Positions 26,901-34,763 of a stretch of DNA of 64,000 nt are shown here, in pieces. The notes below the pieces were generated by a model that had not been told where the DNA came from, ran no database searches, and saw only the letters and a list, made by a program, of their open reading frames with translations. Numbering within the stretch: the stretch's first letter is position 1; every line of letters starts with the position of its first letter. Source of the DNA: Fidelibacterota bacterium. Its GTDB lineage: Bacteria; Fidelibacterota; Marinisomatia; SCGC-AAA003-L08; TS1B11. The DNA lies in assembly GCA_020354025.1 (NCBI GenBank), contig CP070638.1:2115642-2179641 (forward strand). Reading direction: 5' to 3'. Position numbers and translations under genes: made by a program.

Positions 26901-28859
26901 CCCCAGGACAGCGTCGGTGAAGAAACGAGAATCACTGTAGGCGCCGGCAGCCCCTTCACTTTGGAGATAGCTATGGGAGGCAGCGCCACCCAGTACCAGT
27001 GGATACAAAACGGCGTTGAAATAGCGGGGGCAACTGACTCGACATATTCAATCAGCTCTGCAGCCCATGAGCACGGAGGTACCTATTATCTGAAGGCGAC
27101 TAATACGATAGCAACTGGGTTAGAGCTCATTAGCCGGCCTCAATATGTGCTGGCACCAAACACGCCACCGGTGGCTGCGGCGGATTCGGCGTTCACTATT
27201 CCTTCAGGCGCTGCCCTTGGAGTTGATATACTGGCAGCGGCCTACGATGCTGATGGCGACAGCCTTTTTCTTTCCAATGTGAAATCCACGAAGAACGGGA
27301 GCGCAGAAATCTGCAAATTTGCCTGTGGTTCACCGCAGATCAACTACATTCCCAAGCAAGGCTACACCGGCATGGATACGGTCTGGTATACTGTGAATGA
27401 TATTATGTTTGGCAGCGCCACGAGCCGGCTGATTATCACCTTGACGGACTATGTCGGCACCCCCCCCATTGACATTTCAGAGACCTTTGGTGGCAGTGAA
27501 AACGATCGCGGGTATTCCGTCCAGGAGGTAGCCGATGGGTATATAATAGCAGGATATACGGAATCATCCGGCGCCGGTGACGCTGATGCCTGGTTAATCA
27601 AGACCGATGCCAACGGTGCTGCCCAGTGGTCCAAGACCTTTGGCGGCAGCTACTCGGACAAGAGTTATTCCGTCCAGCAGACTACCGATGGAGGCTATAT
27701 CCTGGCTGGCGAGACCGAATCATCCGGTGCCGGCAAGGCTGATGCCTGGCTGATCAAGACCGATGCCAGCGGCGTAGTCACCTGGGAACAGACCTTTGGT
27801 GGAAGCGACTTTGATAATTTCATAGAAGTTCAGCAGACGGCTGATGGCGGCTATATCGCGGCCGGGCAAACTTATTCCGATGTCCAGGGTGTCGCTGATG
27901 GCTGGCTTATCAAAACCGATGCTAGCGGCGTAGCGGCCTGGACCAAGACTTTCGGCGGCGCTGATACTTCAATGTTCTTTTCCGTGAAGCAGGCTGCCGA
28001 TGGAGGCTATATAGTGGTCGGCTATACAGAGTCTACCGGAGAGGGAAAGAAGGATATATGGCTCATCAAGACGGATGCTGCCGGTGAAACCAGCTGGGCC
28101 GAAACCTTTGGGGGCAGTGATGATGATATTGGCTACTCGGTAATACAGACATCTGACGGGGGTTATCTGGTGGCGGGTGAGACCGAGATCCGAACCTACG
28201 GTTATGATGCCTGGATCATCAAGACTGACGCTAGTGGCATTTTGGAGTGGCAAAAAACAATCGAGGATTGGCTTGATGCTGCTTATTCGGTCCGGCAGAC
28301 CGCTGATAACGGCTATATCATAGCTGGGTATGGCTATATCGGATGGTCCTACGACAATTACGTGCTCGTCAGGATGGATGCCCTGGGCGAAGTCCTGTGG
28401 AATCAATTTTCTCTGGGCGCCTACGGCGATGACCAGGCTTTCACAGTCGATCTGACAGCGGATGGCGGCTGTATCGTTGTGGGATATACCGCTTCGTTCG
28501 GTGTCGGGGGAGAGGATGTCTGGCTTATCAAGATCGGAGAGGGGTCGATGGCAATAGATGGTTATACCAGGCCGATACCGGACCAGTTTGCCTTGCACCA
28601 GAACTACCCCAACCCCTTCAATCCCTCCACCACTATCCGCTTCGACCTGCCGGAGGCAGCGGAGGTTACCCTGTTGGTGTATGACCTGCTGGGGCGGGAA
28701 ATGGTGCGGCTGGTGGACGATCACCGCGAGGCGGGATATCACCGGGTGGTCTGGAACGGCCGGGACCGTCGGGGCCGGGAAATTCCGACGGGCCTGTACA
28801 TCGCCCGCCTGGTTACACCTGAGTATGCCAGATCCATCAAGCTGCTGTTACTAAAATAG
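23976..28859 (+). CDS. Giant secreted propeller-FN3-LRR-Ig-cadherin-propeller protein with C-terminal sorting domain
   Basis: 1627 residues; signal peptide at 1-22 (LASLLSSTLLAQ). Visible domains: a first propeller-like array (about 25-375) of repeats with W-LIK/VRTD, W, TFGG-x(n)-DD, S-V-QT-DGGFI/YI-AG; a fibronectin III domain (about 380-470); a leucine-rich-repeat region (about 484-955) opening with a plant-like cap (ALVALYDSTGGLSW) and some 20 repeats of about 23 residues; an Ig-like domain (about 980-1060); a cadherin-like domain opening NTPPVAAADS (about 1062-1160); a second propeller-like array (about 1165-1523); and a sorting domain (1534-1627, HQNYPNPFNPSTTIRFDLP near its start, KLLLLK at the end). 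The C-terminal domain is of the type-A/FlgD-like class exported by type IX secretion in the FCB group. It probably acts at the cell surface in binding; the ligand is unknown. RBS AAGGAGA. Confidence 0.9.
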   Translation: MNQLRHLTIPLLASLLSSTLLAQAPDVLWMKTNGYAGHDYYTSVQQTTDGGFILAGTTGSFSSDSSFYWLVRLDSDGNIVWDKVFPADKEDNQRAIQTSDGGFAIAGDGDPWLIKTDSNGDITWQQAASTLGDYVAIYEIEEMADQGFIATGSMELTDIRKALVVRTDNTGAVSWSKAYGGEHDAAGIAITKTSDGGLAVAGVQHQPTGEGVYHGWLLKLDAAGDSLWSTVYGGTADAFFHGFQETADGGFILVGRQKQAGRDDTDIYIVKTNSLGVEEWSQTFGGTNDDEGISVVQTSDNEFTLAGMGDPYSTGNMDGWILHMAANGDSLWDRQVAELGVDACFDLVEISAGEYLVAGGTITDWETGQFEGWLVRLGTDTIPPAIPTGLVTIAGDGQVILSWTEYTGSGYVEYCVEMGTDPASFTAIDTTWNSTITITGLTNGTPYYFRIKAVDESGNESDYSSVVSATPQAGLFEADSLALVALYDSTGGLSWGTQWDLYAPVSSWDGVTITGGRVTKLNLYHLYGGGLTGALPAAIGDLTALTSLRLWHNELTYIPPEIGNLVNLKELALSKNKFTAVPTEISNLINLEDLYLSDNLLASLPAGIGGLSSLKSLSLGKNELTSIPAEISGLANLTSLDMSENEITELPASIGSMDSLKGLGLSGNKLAAIPAAIGGLVNLEGLTLSYNLLTSIPDEVGSLTNLVTLYLDGNQLASVPSTLGGLTSLVDLYLGDNRLTSLPTEMSGMTSLVNLGLGMNRLTSIPAGILSLTNLEVLYLNDNQLTGEIPTDIGNMTDLIILRLNGNELTGPIPDAIGELVSLRYFYLSHNQLSGAIPDTLGNLVNLEQLQLGYNRFTGTIPAALGRDTSLTYLVLSGNQLTGEVPAELGNLHNLSSLRLDYNELTGAVPAQLANLHNLSTLSMSYNQLEDLPDLSSMPALTDLRIDNNRFTFEDIEPNVNLSAAPGPLNWSYYSPQDSVGEETRITVGAGSPFTLEIAMGGSATQYQWIQNGVEIAGATDSTYSISSAAHEHGGTYYLKATNTIATGLELISRPQYVLAPNTPPVAAADSAFTIPSGAALGVDILAAAYDADGDSLFLSNVKSTKNGSAEICKFACGSPQINYIPKQGYTGMDTVWYTVNDIMFGSATSRLIITLTDYVGTPPIDISETFGGSENDRGYSVQEVADGYIIAGYTESSGAGDADAWLIKTDANGAAQWSKTFGGSYSDKSYSVQQTTDGGYILAGETESSGAGKADAWLIKTDASGVVTWEQTFGGSDFDNFIEVQQTADGGYIAAGQTYSDVQGVADGWLIKTDASGVAAWTKTFGGADTSMFFSVKQAADGGYIVVGYTESTGEGKKDIWLIKTDAAGETSWAETFGGSDDDIGYSVIQTSDGGYLVAGETEIRTYGYDAWIIKTDASGILEWQKTIEDWLDAAYSVRQTADNGYIIAGYGYIGWSYDNYVLVRMDALGEVLWNQFSLGAYGDDQAFTVDLTADGGCIVVGYTASFGVGGEDVWLIKIGEGSMAIDGYTRPIPDQFALHQNYPNPFNPSTTIRFDLPEAAEVTLLVYDLLGREMVRLVDDHREAGYHRVVWNGRDRRGREIPTGLYIARLVTPEYARSIKLLLLK

Positions 28860-28870
28860 GCGCCAGAGTA

Positions 28871-28904
28871 GTCCCGCCAGAGGCGGGGGTGCTGCTGAAG
28901 TAAT
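28871..28904 (+). repeat. Dispersed hairpin repeat, copy A
   Basis: CCCGCC-AGA-GGCGGG forms a perfect hairpin and is followed by GGTGCTGCTGAAGTAATAG. The same layout (GTCCCG hairpin, then TGCTGCTGAAGTAG) recurs at 31009 and 42333 and in part at 41754. This copy starts 12 bases after the stop of the 1627-residue protein. The rest of the 373-base gap up to 29232 shows no gene. Confidence 0.6.
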
Positions 28905-29232
28905 AGTCGGTACCAGAGACTGGCTACTTGCTGCCAAGGGTTGACGGCAACCTACTGGGGGTTCCTCGTTACTTCGGGCTGGATTTCCCACCGCCAGGGG
29001 GATTGCACCGCCATAAGCGGGGGAGAAATCTGACCAGTGGTGATCCACTGAAGATACGAGAATCGATCTGGAGGTCCAACCTGTGAAGATCTGACAAGAC
29101 CGTAGAGGTCCTATGCCTTCCTGACAATTCCAGCCTGCCTGATTCACGGTCAGTTGACAACCTTCCACACCCGCGTCAGGTCACATATAGAGTGGGACTG
29201 ATAACCTTATATAGATAAAGGAAGGGGATGAG

Positions 29233-30936
29233 ATGAGACCTGCATCGCTTTTCATGGTAATGATTTTGTCCATCGCAGCCTGCGCGAACCTGGGAACCAC
29301 GGGGAAGGCAGTCACATATGACTTCGAAGTCTCTTCATATGATCTTTCATACGAGATCGATCCCGAGAAAAGGATATTTAAGTCCACTCAGGATATCGGG
29401 ATTATCAATGTATCCAAAAACAGGGTGAACCATATATACTTCCTTTTGCATCCTGATCTTCTGATAGATAGCATTGCCGTCCTGGATTCAAAGGGGAAAA
29501 CCATTGGCGTGACAGGTTGGGAACTGCTTGAAACGCAACGGATCTTCCTTAATACCTTACGAATAGTACAGGTTCGTACTTCCAAACGCATAGCTCCCGG
29601 GCGTGAATATCGGTTCAGACTTGTATATCACGCACGCCCGGGAGCATTCAAGGACAGTCTGAGTCAAGAGGATCACATTCTCGAGCTCACCCTATGCGCG
29701 GAATCAAGCTATGCTATTGGCCCAACCACGGGGCACAACGCGCTATTCAACAGAAACACCGTTGCCCCGTTTCAGTTCACCGTCAAATATCCACAGGGAA
29801 ATTATTGCTGCGTCCCGGGTAACTTGGTCTCTTCAGAAGAAAGCGCCGGTCAGATGGTTGAAACCTACCAGAGCAAAACACCTAAAATACCGACGTTTTC
29901 TTGTGCACCTTACGAGAAGAATGTCAGCAGAGTGGGTGAAAACACTTCTGAGTTCTACCTGTATCCTGGACAACCGTTCGTGAAGGAAATGGCTAGTATC
30001 GTGGCCAAAATTGTACAGCTGTATACCACGTCCTTCGGAGACCCAGGTACTGATACCTACCGCTTCGCTAATGTCGGAGTACAAGGCTCTGGTTTCCCCC
30101 CTGGTTTGGAGAGCAAGGGCAATGCGATTTATTTGACTGATTTTACAACGAGGTATTATACTCTGGATGATTTTGTCAAGGAGATGTTCATTGGATTTAT
30201 TGCTCACGAGTTATTCCATAATTGGAATCTGTTTACCCTGAATTGGACAGGTATGCTAATGAATTGGTTTGAGGAAGGCGGGGCCAACTTTGTCGGAAGC
30301 TGGGCGGTCGAGCAACTGTTCGGTGAGGATCGTGCAATTGGAGGACGAGTTCATTTTGCAGAATCATACGATGGAGGTCAGGGATTTCGTGGATATGAAG
30401 CTGAGGGAACCCTTGAATCTGTATATAAGAACGACATGGCCAGTCTGATGTTGATGTATTATTACGGTGCCCTTGTATGGGAGCAGTTAAGACAGAAAGT
30501 CGGTGACGAGGCGATGTTTGCCGGATTGGCGGATTTTTTCGAGAAATACGCGTTCAAATCGGTCACCTATCAGGATTTCTTACAGTGCCTACAAATGAAA
30601 ACCGATGTTCAGGTGGAAGCATATCTGAACCAATGGATAAAGCACAATGCCAGGATCGACCTTGTGATAGGTGATGTGAACGTTCAGGAGCTGAATGAGA
30701 CTTACACTACTGAAGTAGAAATAGTGGTTGACGCAGACCGGGATTATGAGCTGTTTACATCCATCGGATACCGAACACCGGCGCAGGATCAGCTATCAAT
30801 AATAGATGTGCATACGACGGAAAAAGGTTCTCACAAGGTGGCCTTTGAGAGTAACGAGCGACCGGTATTCATCCAGGTTGATCCTGCCTGCCGGGTTCCC
30901 CAGATCAATCTTGAGAATAATATTTGGCAAGAATAA
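29233..30936 (+). CDS. M1-like zinc metallopeptidase, lipoprotein
   Basis: 567 residues with a lipoprotein signal (MRPASLFMVMILSIAAC, Cys17). The zinc site is HELFHNW (His325, Glu326, His329) followed 18 residues later by Glu348 in NWFEEGGANF, the exact HExxH-x18-E spacing of the gluzincin clan (M1/M61). A beta-sandwich-like N-terminal half (about 30-250) and a helical C-terminal part fit an M1 aminopeptidase-like enzyme acting outside the cytoplasm. The usual GAMEN substrate-binding motif of true M1 aminopeptidases is not obvious, so exact specificity is unclear. The ATG at 29233 follows AAAGGAAGGGGATGAG, a good ribosome binding site. Confidence 0.82.
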   Translation: MRPASLFMVMILSIAACANLGTTGKAVTYDFEVSSYDLSYEIDPEKRIFKSTQDIGIINVSKNRVNHIYFLLHPDLLIDSIAVLDSKGKTIGVTGWELLETQRIFLNTLRIVQVRTSKRIAPGREYRFRLVYHARPGAFKDSLSQEDHILELTLCAESSYAIGPTTGHNALFNRNTVAPFQFTVKYPQGNYCCVPGNLVSSEESAGQMVETYQSKTPKIPTFSCAPYEKNVSRVGENTSEFYLYPGQPFVKEMASIVAKIVQLYTTSFGDPGTDTYRFANVGVQGSGFPPGLESKGNAIYLTDFTTRYYTLDDFVKEMFIGFIAHELFHNWNLFTLNWTGMLMNWFEEGGANFVGSWAVEQLFGEDRAIGGRVHFAESYDGGQGFRGYEAEGTLESVYKNDMASLMLMYYYGALVWEQLRQKVGDEAMFAGLADFFEKYAFKSVTYQDFLQCLQMKTDVQVEAYLNQWIKHNARIDLVIGDVNVQELNETYTTEVEIVVDADRDYELFTSIGYRTPAQDQLSIIDVHTTEKGSHKVAFESNERPVFIQVDPACRVPQINLENNIWQE

Positions 30937-30983
30937 TCGGTTGGATTTCATGGTAATTTGACTCGGTGCAAACGCATTGCCCC

Positions 30984-30999
30984 GGGGCATCTATGCCCC
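30984..30999 (+). terminator. Hairpin after peptidase gene
   Basis: GGGGCAT-CT-ATGCCCC is a 7-bp perfect inverted repeat 47 bases after the stop of the M1-like peptidase gene. It lacks a following T tract (TTCC), so a role as an intrinsic terminator is uncertain; it could instead stabilise the mRNA 3' end. Confidence 0.35.
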
Positions 31000-31008
31000 C
31001 TTCCAGTA

Positions 31009-31063
31009 GATCAGGATGCCTTTGTCCCGTCGTAGGCGGGGCTGCTGCTGGAGTAGGATGAGG
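31009..31063 (+). repeat. Dispersed hairpin repeat, copy B
   Basis: This 55-base stretch aligns without gaps to copy C at 42333-42387: both begin GATCA, share TGCCTTTGTCCCGT, then a CGGG arm, a CTG/TTG-rich part and AGTAGG..GAGG. The CCCG arm pairs with CGGG. It lies between the peptidase and serine-hydrolase genes, in the same orientation as both. Confidence 0.65.
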
Positions 31064-31095
31064 GCCATTATTCACCACAAAACGTGGATCACATA

Positions 31096-32160
31096 ATGAA
31101 AGCAAAGAGAGTGGCAATTGTGGCAGTATTGTTGCTCCCGTTCCTGTCCTGCGATCGGTCCCTGGGACCGAGGATAGATAGTCTGTTCACCAGGGTGATC
31201 GCTCCACATTCGCCGGGGGCGGCTGTGGCTATCGTGCATCATGACCAGGTTGTCCATGCCGCTGCCTTCGGTACCCGGGATGTGAGGAGTGGAGAGCCGA
31301 TCACCCTGACGACCAACTTCCGGCTCGCCTCACTCACCAAGCAGTTCACGGCCATGGCCGTCATGATCCTGGAGGAACGAGGGGTGTTAGGTTATGACGA
31401 TCCCCTGACAGCCTTTTTCCCGGAATTCCCTGACTACGGCCGGGTCATTACCGTTCATCACCTCCTGACCCATACCTCCGGCTTGAAAGACTACGAAGAC
31501 CTGATTCCGGCTGAGACTACGGTCCCGTTGAAGGACCGGGATGTTCTGACACTGCTCACCAGGGAGGCGGAAGGTGATTTTCCGCCAGGCACCCGCTACC
31601 ACTACAGCAACTCGGGCTATGCCCTGCTGGCGCTCATCGTTGAGCAGGTTTCAGGCCTGACCTTCGCGGATTTTCTACGCACCACCATTTTTTCACCCCT
31701 GGATATGACCGCGACCGTCGCATTTGAGAAGGGGATTTCCACTGTCCCGGAACGAGCTTTCGGGCATACCAGGACTGAAGAAGACTTTTCCTCAACAGAT
31801 CAAAGCATTACCAGCTCTGTCCTGGGGGATGGGGGGATTTACTCGTCGGTGACCGATCTGATGAAATGGGACCGGGCATTGTATTCTGACCAGCTGGTGA
31901 CGCGGGAGACAATGGAGACCGCTTTCAGCTCTCACGCTGATGGGGAAGACCGCGGTCAGTATGGCTACGGTTGGTTTGTGCGATCGGAACAAAGCCGGAA
32001 GCTGCTCTGGCATTACGGCAGTACCATTGGATTTCGCACCGCGATCCTGAGAATTCCGGAGATCCAGCTGACAGTCATTGTCCTGGCCAACCGCAACGAT
32101 ATTGACGCGGAAAATACCGCCCATAAGATCCTGGATTGGACCCTCAAGGCGTTCTATTGA
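31096..32160 (+). CDS. Beta-lactamase-fold serine hydrolase (class C/D-Ala-D-Ala peptidase type), lipoprotein
   Basis: 354 residues from the ATG at 31096 (MKAKRVAIV); an ATG 12 bases earlier is possible. The signal sequence ends in the lipobox FLSC. The penicillin-binding fold motifs are complete: SxxK as Ser79-Leu-Thr-Lys82, YxN as Tyr170-Ser-Asn172 (HYSNSGY), and HYG near the C-terminus (LLWHYGSTIG) replacing KTG as in class C-like esterases. It could cleave peptidoglycan peptides, esters or D-amino-acid amides; sequence alone does not decide. A repeat of the dispersed hairpin family precedes it. Confidence 0.88.
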   Translation: MKAKRVAIVAVLLLPFLSCDRSLGPRIDSLFTRVIAPHSPGAAVAIVHHDQVVHAAAFGTRDVRSGEPITLTTNFRLASLTKQFTAMAVMILEERGVLGYDDPLTAFFPEFPDYGRVITVHHLLTHTSGLKDYEDLIPAETTVPLKDRDVLTLLTREAEGDFPPGTRYHYSNSGYALLALIVEQVSGLTFADFLRTTIFSPLDMTATVAFEKGISTVPERAFGHTRTEEDFSSTDQSITSSVLGDGGIYSSVTDLMKWDRALYSDQLVTRETMETAFSSHADGEDRGQYGYGWFVRSEQSRKLLWHYGSTIGFRTAILRIPEIQLTVIVLANRNDIDAENTAHKILDWTLKAFY

Positions 32161-32356
32161 TCCTGACCTCGGGCCTGCGTGGGGAAGGGGGGGGTGAGAG
32201 ACCCCGCTGTCATCCTTTAGTGGCCCCTGGACGGCAGATGCTAGTCATATATTCAGATTCCAGCCGACAATGGCTGAGGTCGCCAGGCACAGGGCTATGT
32301 CTACTGGAAGATATCGGTTTCTGTAAAAATACTATTCAGCGGAAGATTGAGTTCAG

Positions 32357-32384
32357 GAGCGTGCGCTTTCGAGCGTGCGCTTTC
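32357..32384 (+). repeat. Tandem 14-bp duplication
   Basis: GAGCGTGCGCTTTC occurs twice without a gap (32357-32370 and 32371-32384) in the 246-base gap between two convergent genes. It looks like simple slippage; no function is suggested. Confidence 0.6.
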
Positions 32385-32406
32385 AAGCGTCCTCTGCGAC
32401 TGGTTG

Positions 32407-33414
32407 CTAGCCCATAATTCTCTGCCATGAGAGTTCCTGCTCAAACTTTTTAACGAGAGAGTTCTTCTTTTCCTCCGGTAACCATGAAGATCTTATGCCA
32501 AGGAGAATGATTTCGCATATCTCCCGTCTGGAAAATCCGCACTTCTGCACCAGCAAGCGGTATTCTTCCGCGAGAGTGGTGTTGAACATCTTCGGGTCGT
32601 CAGTATTCACACTTATGATCAATCCATGTTCATAGTATTTTCGAATCGGATGCTCCCTGATGCTGTTGACAGCTCCTGTGCGGACATTTGACATGGGGCA
32701 AAGCTCGATGGGAATTTCATTCTCGGCAATATAGTCGAGTAGCTCAGGGTCTTCGTGAACTCGTGTCCCGTGACCAATCCTGTCGACCCGAAGCTGATTG
32801 ATCGCTCCCCAGACGCTTTGAGTACCGGATGCTTCTCCTGCGTGAGCGTTGGTGCGGAAGCCCATGTTGCGTGCTTCACGGTATAGTAACTCAAATGGTT
32901 CTGGTGGATACTCATGCTCGGATCCCCCCATCCCAATACCGATGACACCGCAATCCTTGACTTCGTTCAGCGCCTTCAGGGTGGTCATCTCAGACTCCGG
33001 TCCATAGTCTCGTACGAGATCGGCAATAAGGGCAATCTCGATCTCCGGTACTCTGGACAGTCCCTTCCTGACGGCATAGGCTAGCTCCTGTACATCCAGT
33101 CCATACTGATTGAAGAGTGACGGTGAGAAAAATACCTCTGCATAGCGAATATTCTGCTCGGCCATGTCACGGGCGGTCAGCTCCGCAATGTGAGTGAAAT
33201 CCTCATATTCACGCAGGAATTGATTTTTCCACGACCACGCCTCAATAAACTGGGGAAAATCTTTGTACTCAAATCGTTTCGCGAGTGCAGCGACATCTGG
33301 TATGGAAGGATCGCCACCATACTTCTGGACTAGGTCGAATAGTGCTTCATGGGGGATAGCTCCCTCAAGATGAACATGCAGTTCGATTTTTTGCAGATCT
33401 TCATACCAGGTCAT
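32407..33414 (-). CDS. add: Adenosine deaminase
   Basis: 335-residue purine-salvage enzyme that deaminates adenosine (or a close relative such as adenine) using zinc. The ATG at 33414 (MTWYEDLQKIELHVHLEG) gives the family N-terminus; the frame is open further upstream but without similarity. The metal ligands are His13 and His15 (HVHLEG), the NAHAGE motif carries the next His and catalytic Glu, RIGHGTR the following His, and SVNTDDPKMF the final Asp pair. Length fits the Add family. Its start is 143 bases from the stop of the C_GCAxxG_C_C gene on the same strand. Confidence 0.93.
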   Translation of the reverse strand: MTWYEDLQKIELHVHLEGAIPHEALFDLVQKYGGDPSIPDVAALAKRFEYKDFPQFIEAWSWKNQFLREYEDFTHIAELTARDMAEQNIRYAEVFFSPSLFNQYGLDVQELAYAVRKGLSRVPEIEIALIADLVRDYGPESEMTTLKALNEVKDCGVIGIGMGGSEHEYPPEPFELLYREARNMGFRTNAHAGEASGTQSVWGAINQLRVDRIGHGTRVHEDPELLDYIAENEIPIELCPMSNVRTGAVNSIREHPIRKYYEHGLIISVNTDDPKMFNTTLAEEYRLLVQKCGFSRREICEIILLGIRSSWLPEEKKNSLVKKFEQELSWQRIMG

Positions 33415-33557
33415 ATGTGATTCCTGTTTTGGGGCTGACGGTCGTGAGCGAGGCGGCCCGGCAAAGCCACTTTCGGATTCAAGGATCACTGAAGCCGGGT
33501 TCGCTCCAGCGAGCGGCTAGGCGGATCAATATGACGAAGGTTGAACTTCACGACCGC

Positions 33558-34007
33558 CTATCCTTCATCTACTTCTTCCAAACGAGCTATGGCCATTCGA
33601 GTAGCCTCCTCTGTATAGCCTAGGCATTTTTCGACGAGATTGTTCTCGTGAAAAATCCGCTGCCCATCTTCTGTATCAAGGTCCAATCCGAGAAGCTCGG
33701 TGCAGCCGGTTGCCCCGTACTTCTCCTCAAACATCCTCCGGATTTTCCTGACCTTGGCGTACGTAGTATCAATCGAAGCACCCGCTGAACTTCTGCCAGT
33801 CATTAGGCTTACGCTCATTATTGCCCCGCTGAGGGCGCCACATTGTCCGCTCGTCCTGGCCATACCACTGCAAAAACCAGTCGCAATCTTGGGTATTAGT
33901 TCGGATTTGATGCCCTTCTCCTCTGACACAGCGAGGAGAACGCTTTCTGCACACCAGAATCCCGAATTGAAAAGCTCCCGGCTCCTCTTAGCCGCCTGAT
34001 CTTTCAA
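33558..34007 (-). CDS. C_GCAxxG_C_C family putative redox protein
   Basis: 149 residues starting at a TTG at 34007, because GGAAGGAGG lies 7 bases upstream; a longer open frame to 34211 has no similarity. Conserved cysteines are seen in FWCAESVL, TGFCSGMARTSGQCGALSGAI and ATGCTELLG, the pattern that names the family (C_GCAxxG_C_C), thought to bind metal or act in redox. The GMARTSGQCGALSGA glycine/cysteine motif is very well kept. No enzyme activity is established for the family. It precedes adenosine deaminase on the same strand with a 143-base gap. Confidence 0.85.
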   Translation of the reverse strand: MKDQAAKRSRELFNSGFWCAESVLLAVSEEKGIKSELIPKIATGFCSGMARTSGQCGALSGAIMSVSLMTGRSSAGASIDTTYAKVRKIRRMFEEKYGATGCTELLGLDLDTEDGQRIFHENNLVEKCLGYTEEATRMAIARLEEVDEG

Positions 34008-34280
34008 TGGAAACCTCCTTCCGAATTGAGATTGAGAGTAGTGAAGAGATATCTCTTTATCCGCCTGACTGTTATTTATGAAGAGAATACTACTACTCGG
34101 GAAATCTGTTATCCTGGACTTGAACAAAACTATGTTAATCGTCACAGCCTGCGGTATCAAGTGCGAACTGGACAACTTTGCTAAGGGACGACTTTTAATC
34201 GCTATTTCCAAATTACATCAAAGAAAAAATTCTGATTATCAGACCACGACCCGGCTCCTTGAACGGATATGAAGGGTGAT

Positions 34281-34334
34281 GCGCACCACGCGCACCAGGC
34301 GCACCAGGCGCACCAGGCGCACCACGCGAACGAC
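34281..34334 (+). repeat. 9-bp tandem repeat array (GCGCACCAG/C), copy 1
   Basis: Six perfect 9-base units: GCGCACCAC, three GCGCACCAG, GCGCACCAC, then the variant GCGAACGAC. A five-unit array of the same units, ending in the same variant, lies inverted at 46584-46628. The array is immediately followed by a promoter-like pair with the same geometry at both loci. Confidence 0.85.
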
Positions 34335-34358
34335 AAACCTCCACGGATGACGTATATT
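34330..34358 (+). promoter_or_regulatory. Promoter-like pair after 9-bp array, copy 1
   Basis: ACGACA (34330-34335), 17 bases, TATATT (34353-34358) resembles a sigma-70 -35/-10 pair (4/6 and 5/6 matches to the consensus). The second array at 46.6 kb has ACGACA-N17-TATATT in the mirror orientation, although most of the spacer differs. This would start a transcript at about 34365. Confidence 0.5.
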
Positions 34359-34364
34359 CGGACG

Positions 34365-34555
34365 TTATGCTGACGCTGTCGCCATATTGCCCGTCCCCTT
34401 TGTGTGTGGACCACTTATGCTGCAATCGCCGACTGTGGACGCTGGGGGGGTACACCCCTGGGCGGTATCATACCTCCCGTCGGGAGGCGTGGTACAATCG
34501 TGGTATTGTCGTGCAACTGGGCTGCGGGGCCCGCGGGCGCCTCCCGGGCCTTTTT
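34365..34555 (+). ncRNA. Candidate structured non-coding RNA ending in an intrinsic terminator
   Basis: Between a promoter-like pair and a terminator, about 190 bases contain consecutive hairpins: GGGGT..ACCCC (34447-34458), a long stem with arms GTATCA/TGGTAC and CCTCCCG/CGGGAGG (34465-34495), an overlapping ACAAT/ATTGT stem (34494-34509), and a GC-rich terminator stem. No convincing protein is encoded: the open frames across it have no family and odd composition. Known RNA classes (tmRNA, SRP RNA, 6S, T-box) were considered and none clearly fits. The boundaries are inferred. Confidence 0.4.
34528..34555 (+). terminator. Intrinsic terminator
   Basis: GGCCCG (34528-34533) pairs with CGGGCC (34545-34550) and is followed by five T. 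It lies 560 bases upstream of the next plus-strand gene, so it ends a transcript that begins inside the intergenic region. Confidence 0.65.
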
Positions 34556-34564
34556 GGTATTTTT

Positions 34565-34763
34565 CATTTTGCATCTGGTCTCTCGTCGGGGAAAAACTTG
34601 AAAATGCAGAATTTTAGTGGGATTTTGCGGAATTTTGGCGTCTATCTCTGGCCCGCTTTCTATTCTTCGGTTTTACATTTCGCATTTTTCAAACTGCGTC
34701 CGCTTCTCATCGGGAAAAAACTTCAGGATGTGGAATTTTGTATGGATTTTGTTGAATTTCGCG
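34565..34763 (+). repeat. Imperfect direct repeat, two copies about 111 bases apart
   Basis: Copy 1 (34565-34640) and copy 2 (34676-34763) both start CATTTTGC/CATTTCGC, then share CGGG(G)AAAAACTT, a GAATTTT, a GGATTTTG and a GAATTT(T/C)(G)GCG segment in the same order. The AT-rich block is unlike the GC-rich sequence around it. No coding potential was recognised. From 34764 to 35118 nothing further is seen apart from the upstream region of the gene at 35119. Confidence 0.55.

Noticed and set aside
34281-34334. CRISPR array
   Set aside because: The 9-base units are directly adjacent with no spacers and no cas genes are present, so it is a short tandem repeat.
34465-34555. T-box riboswitch
   Set aside because: The GTGGTAC stretch and a terminator recall a T-box, but the full TGGNACCGCG core is not matched and no aminoacyl-tRNA synthetase or amino acid gene follows.
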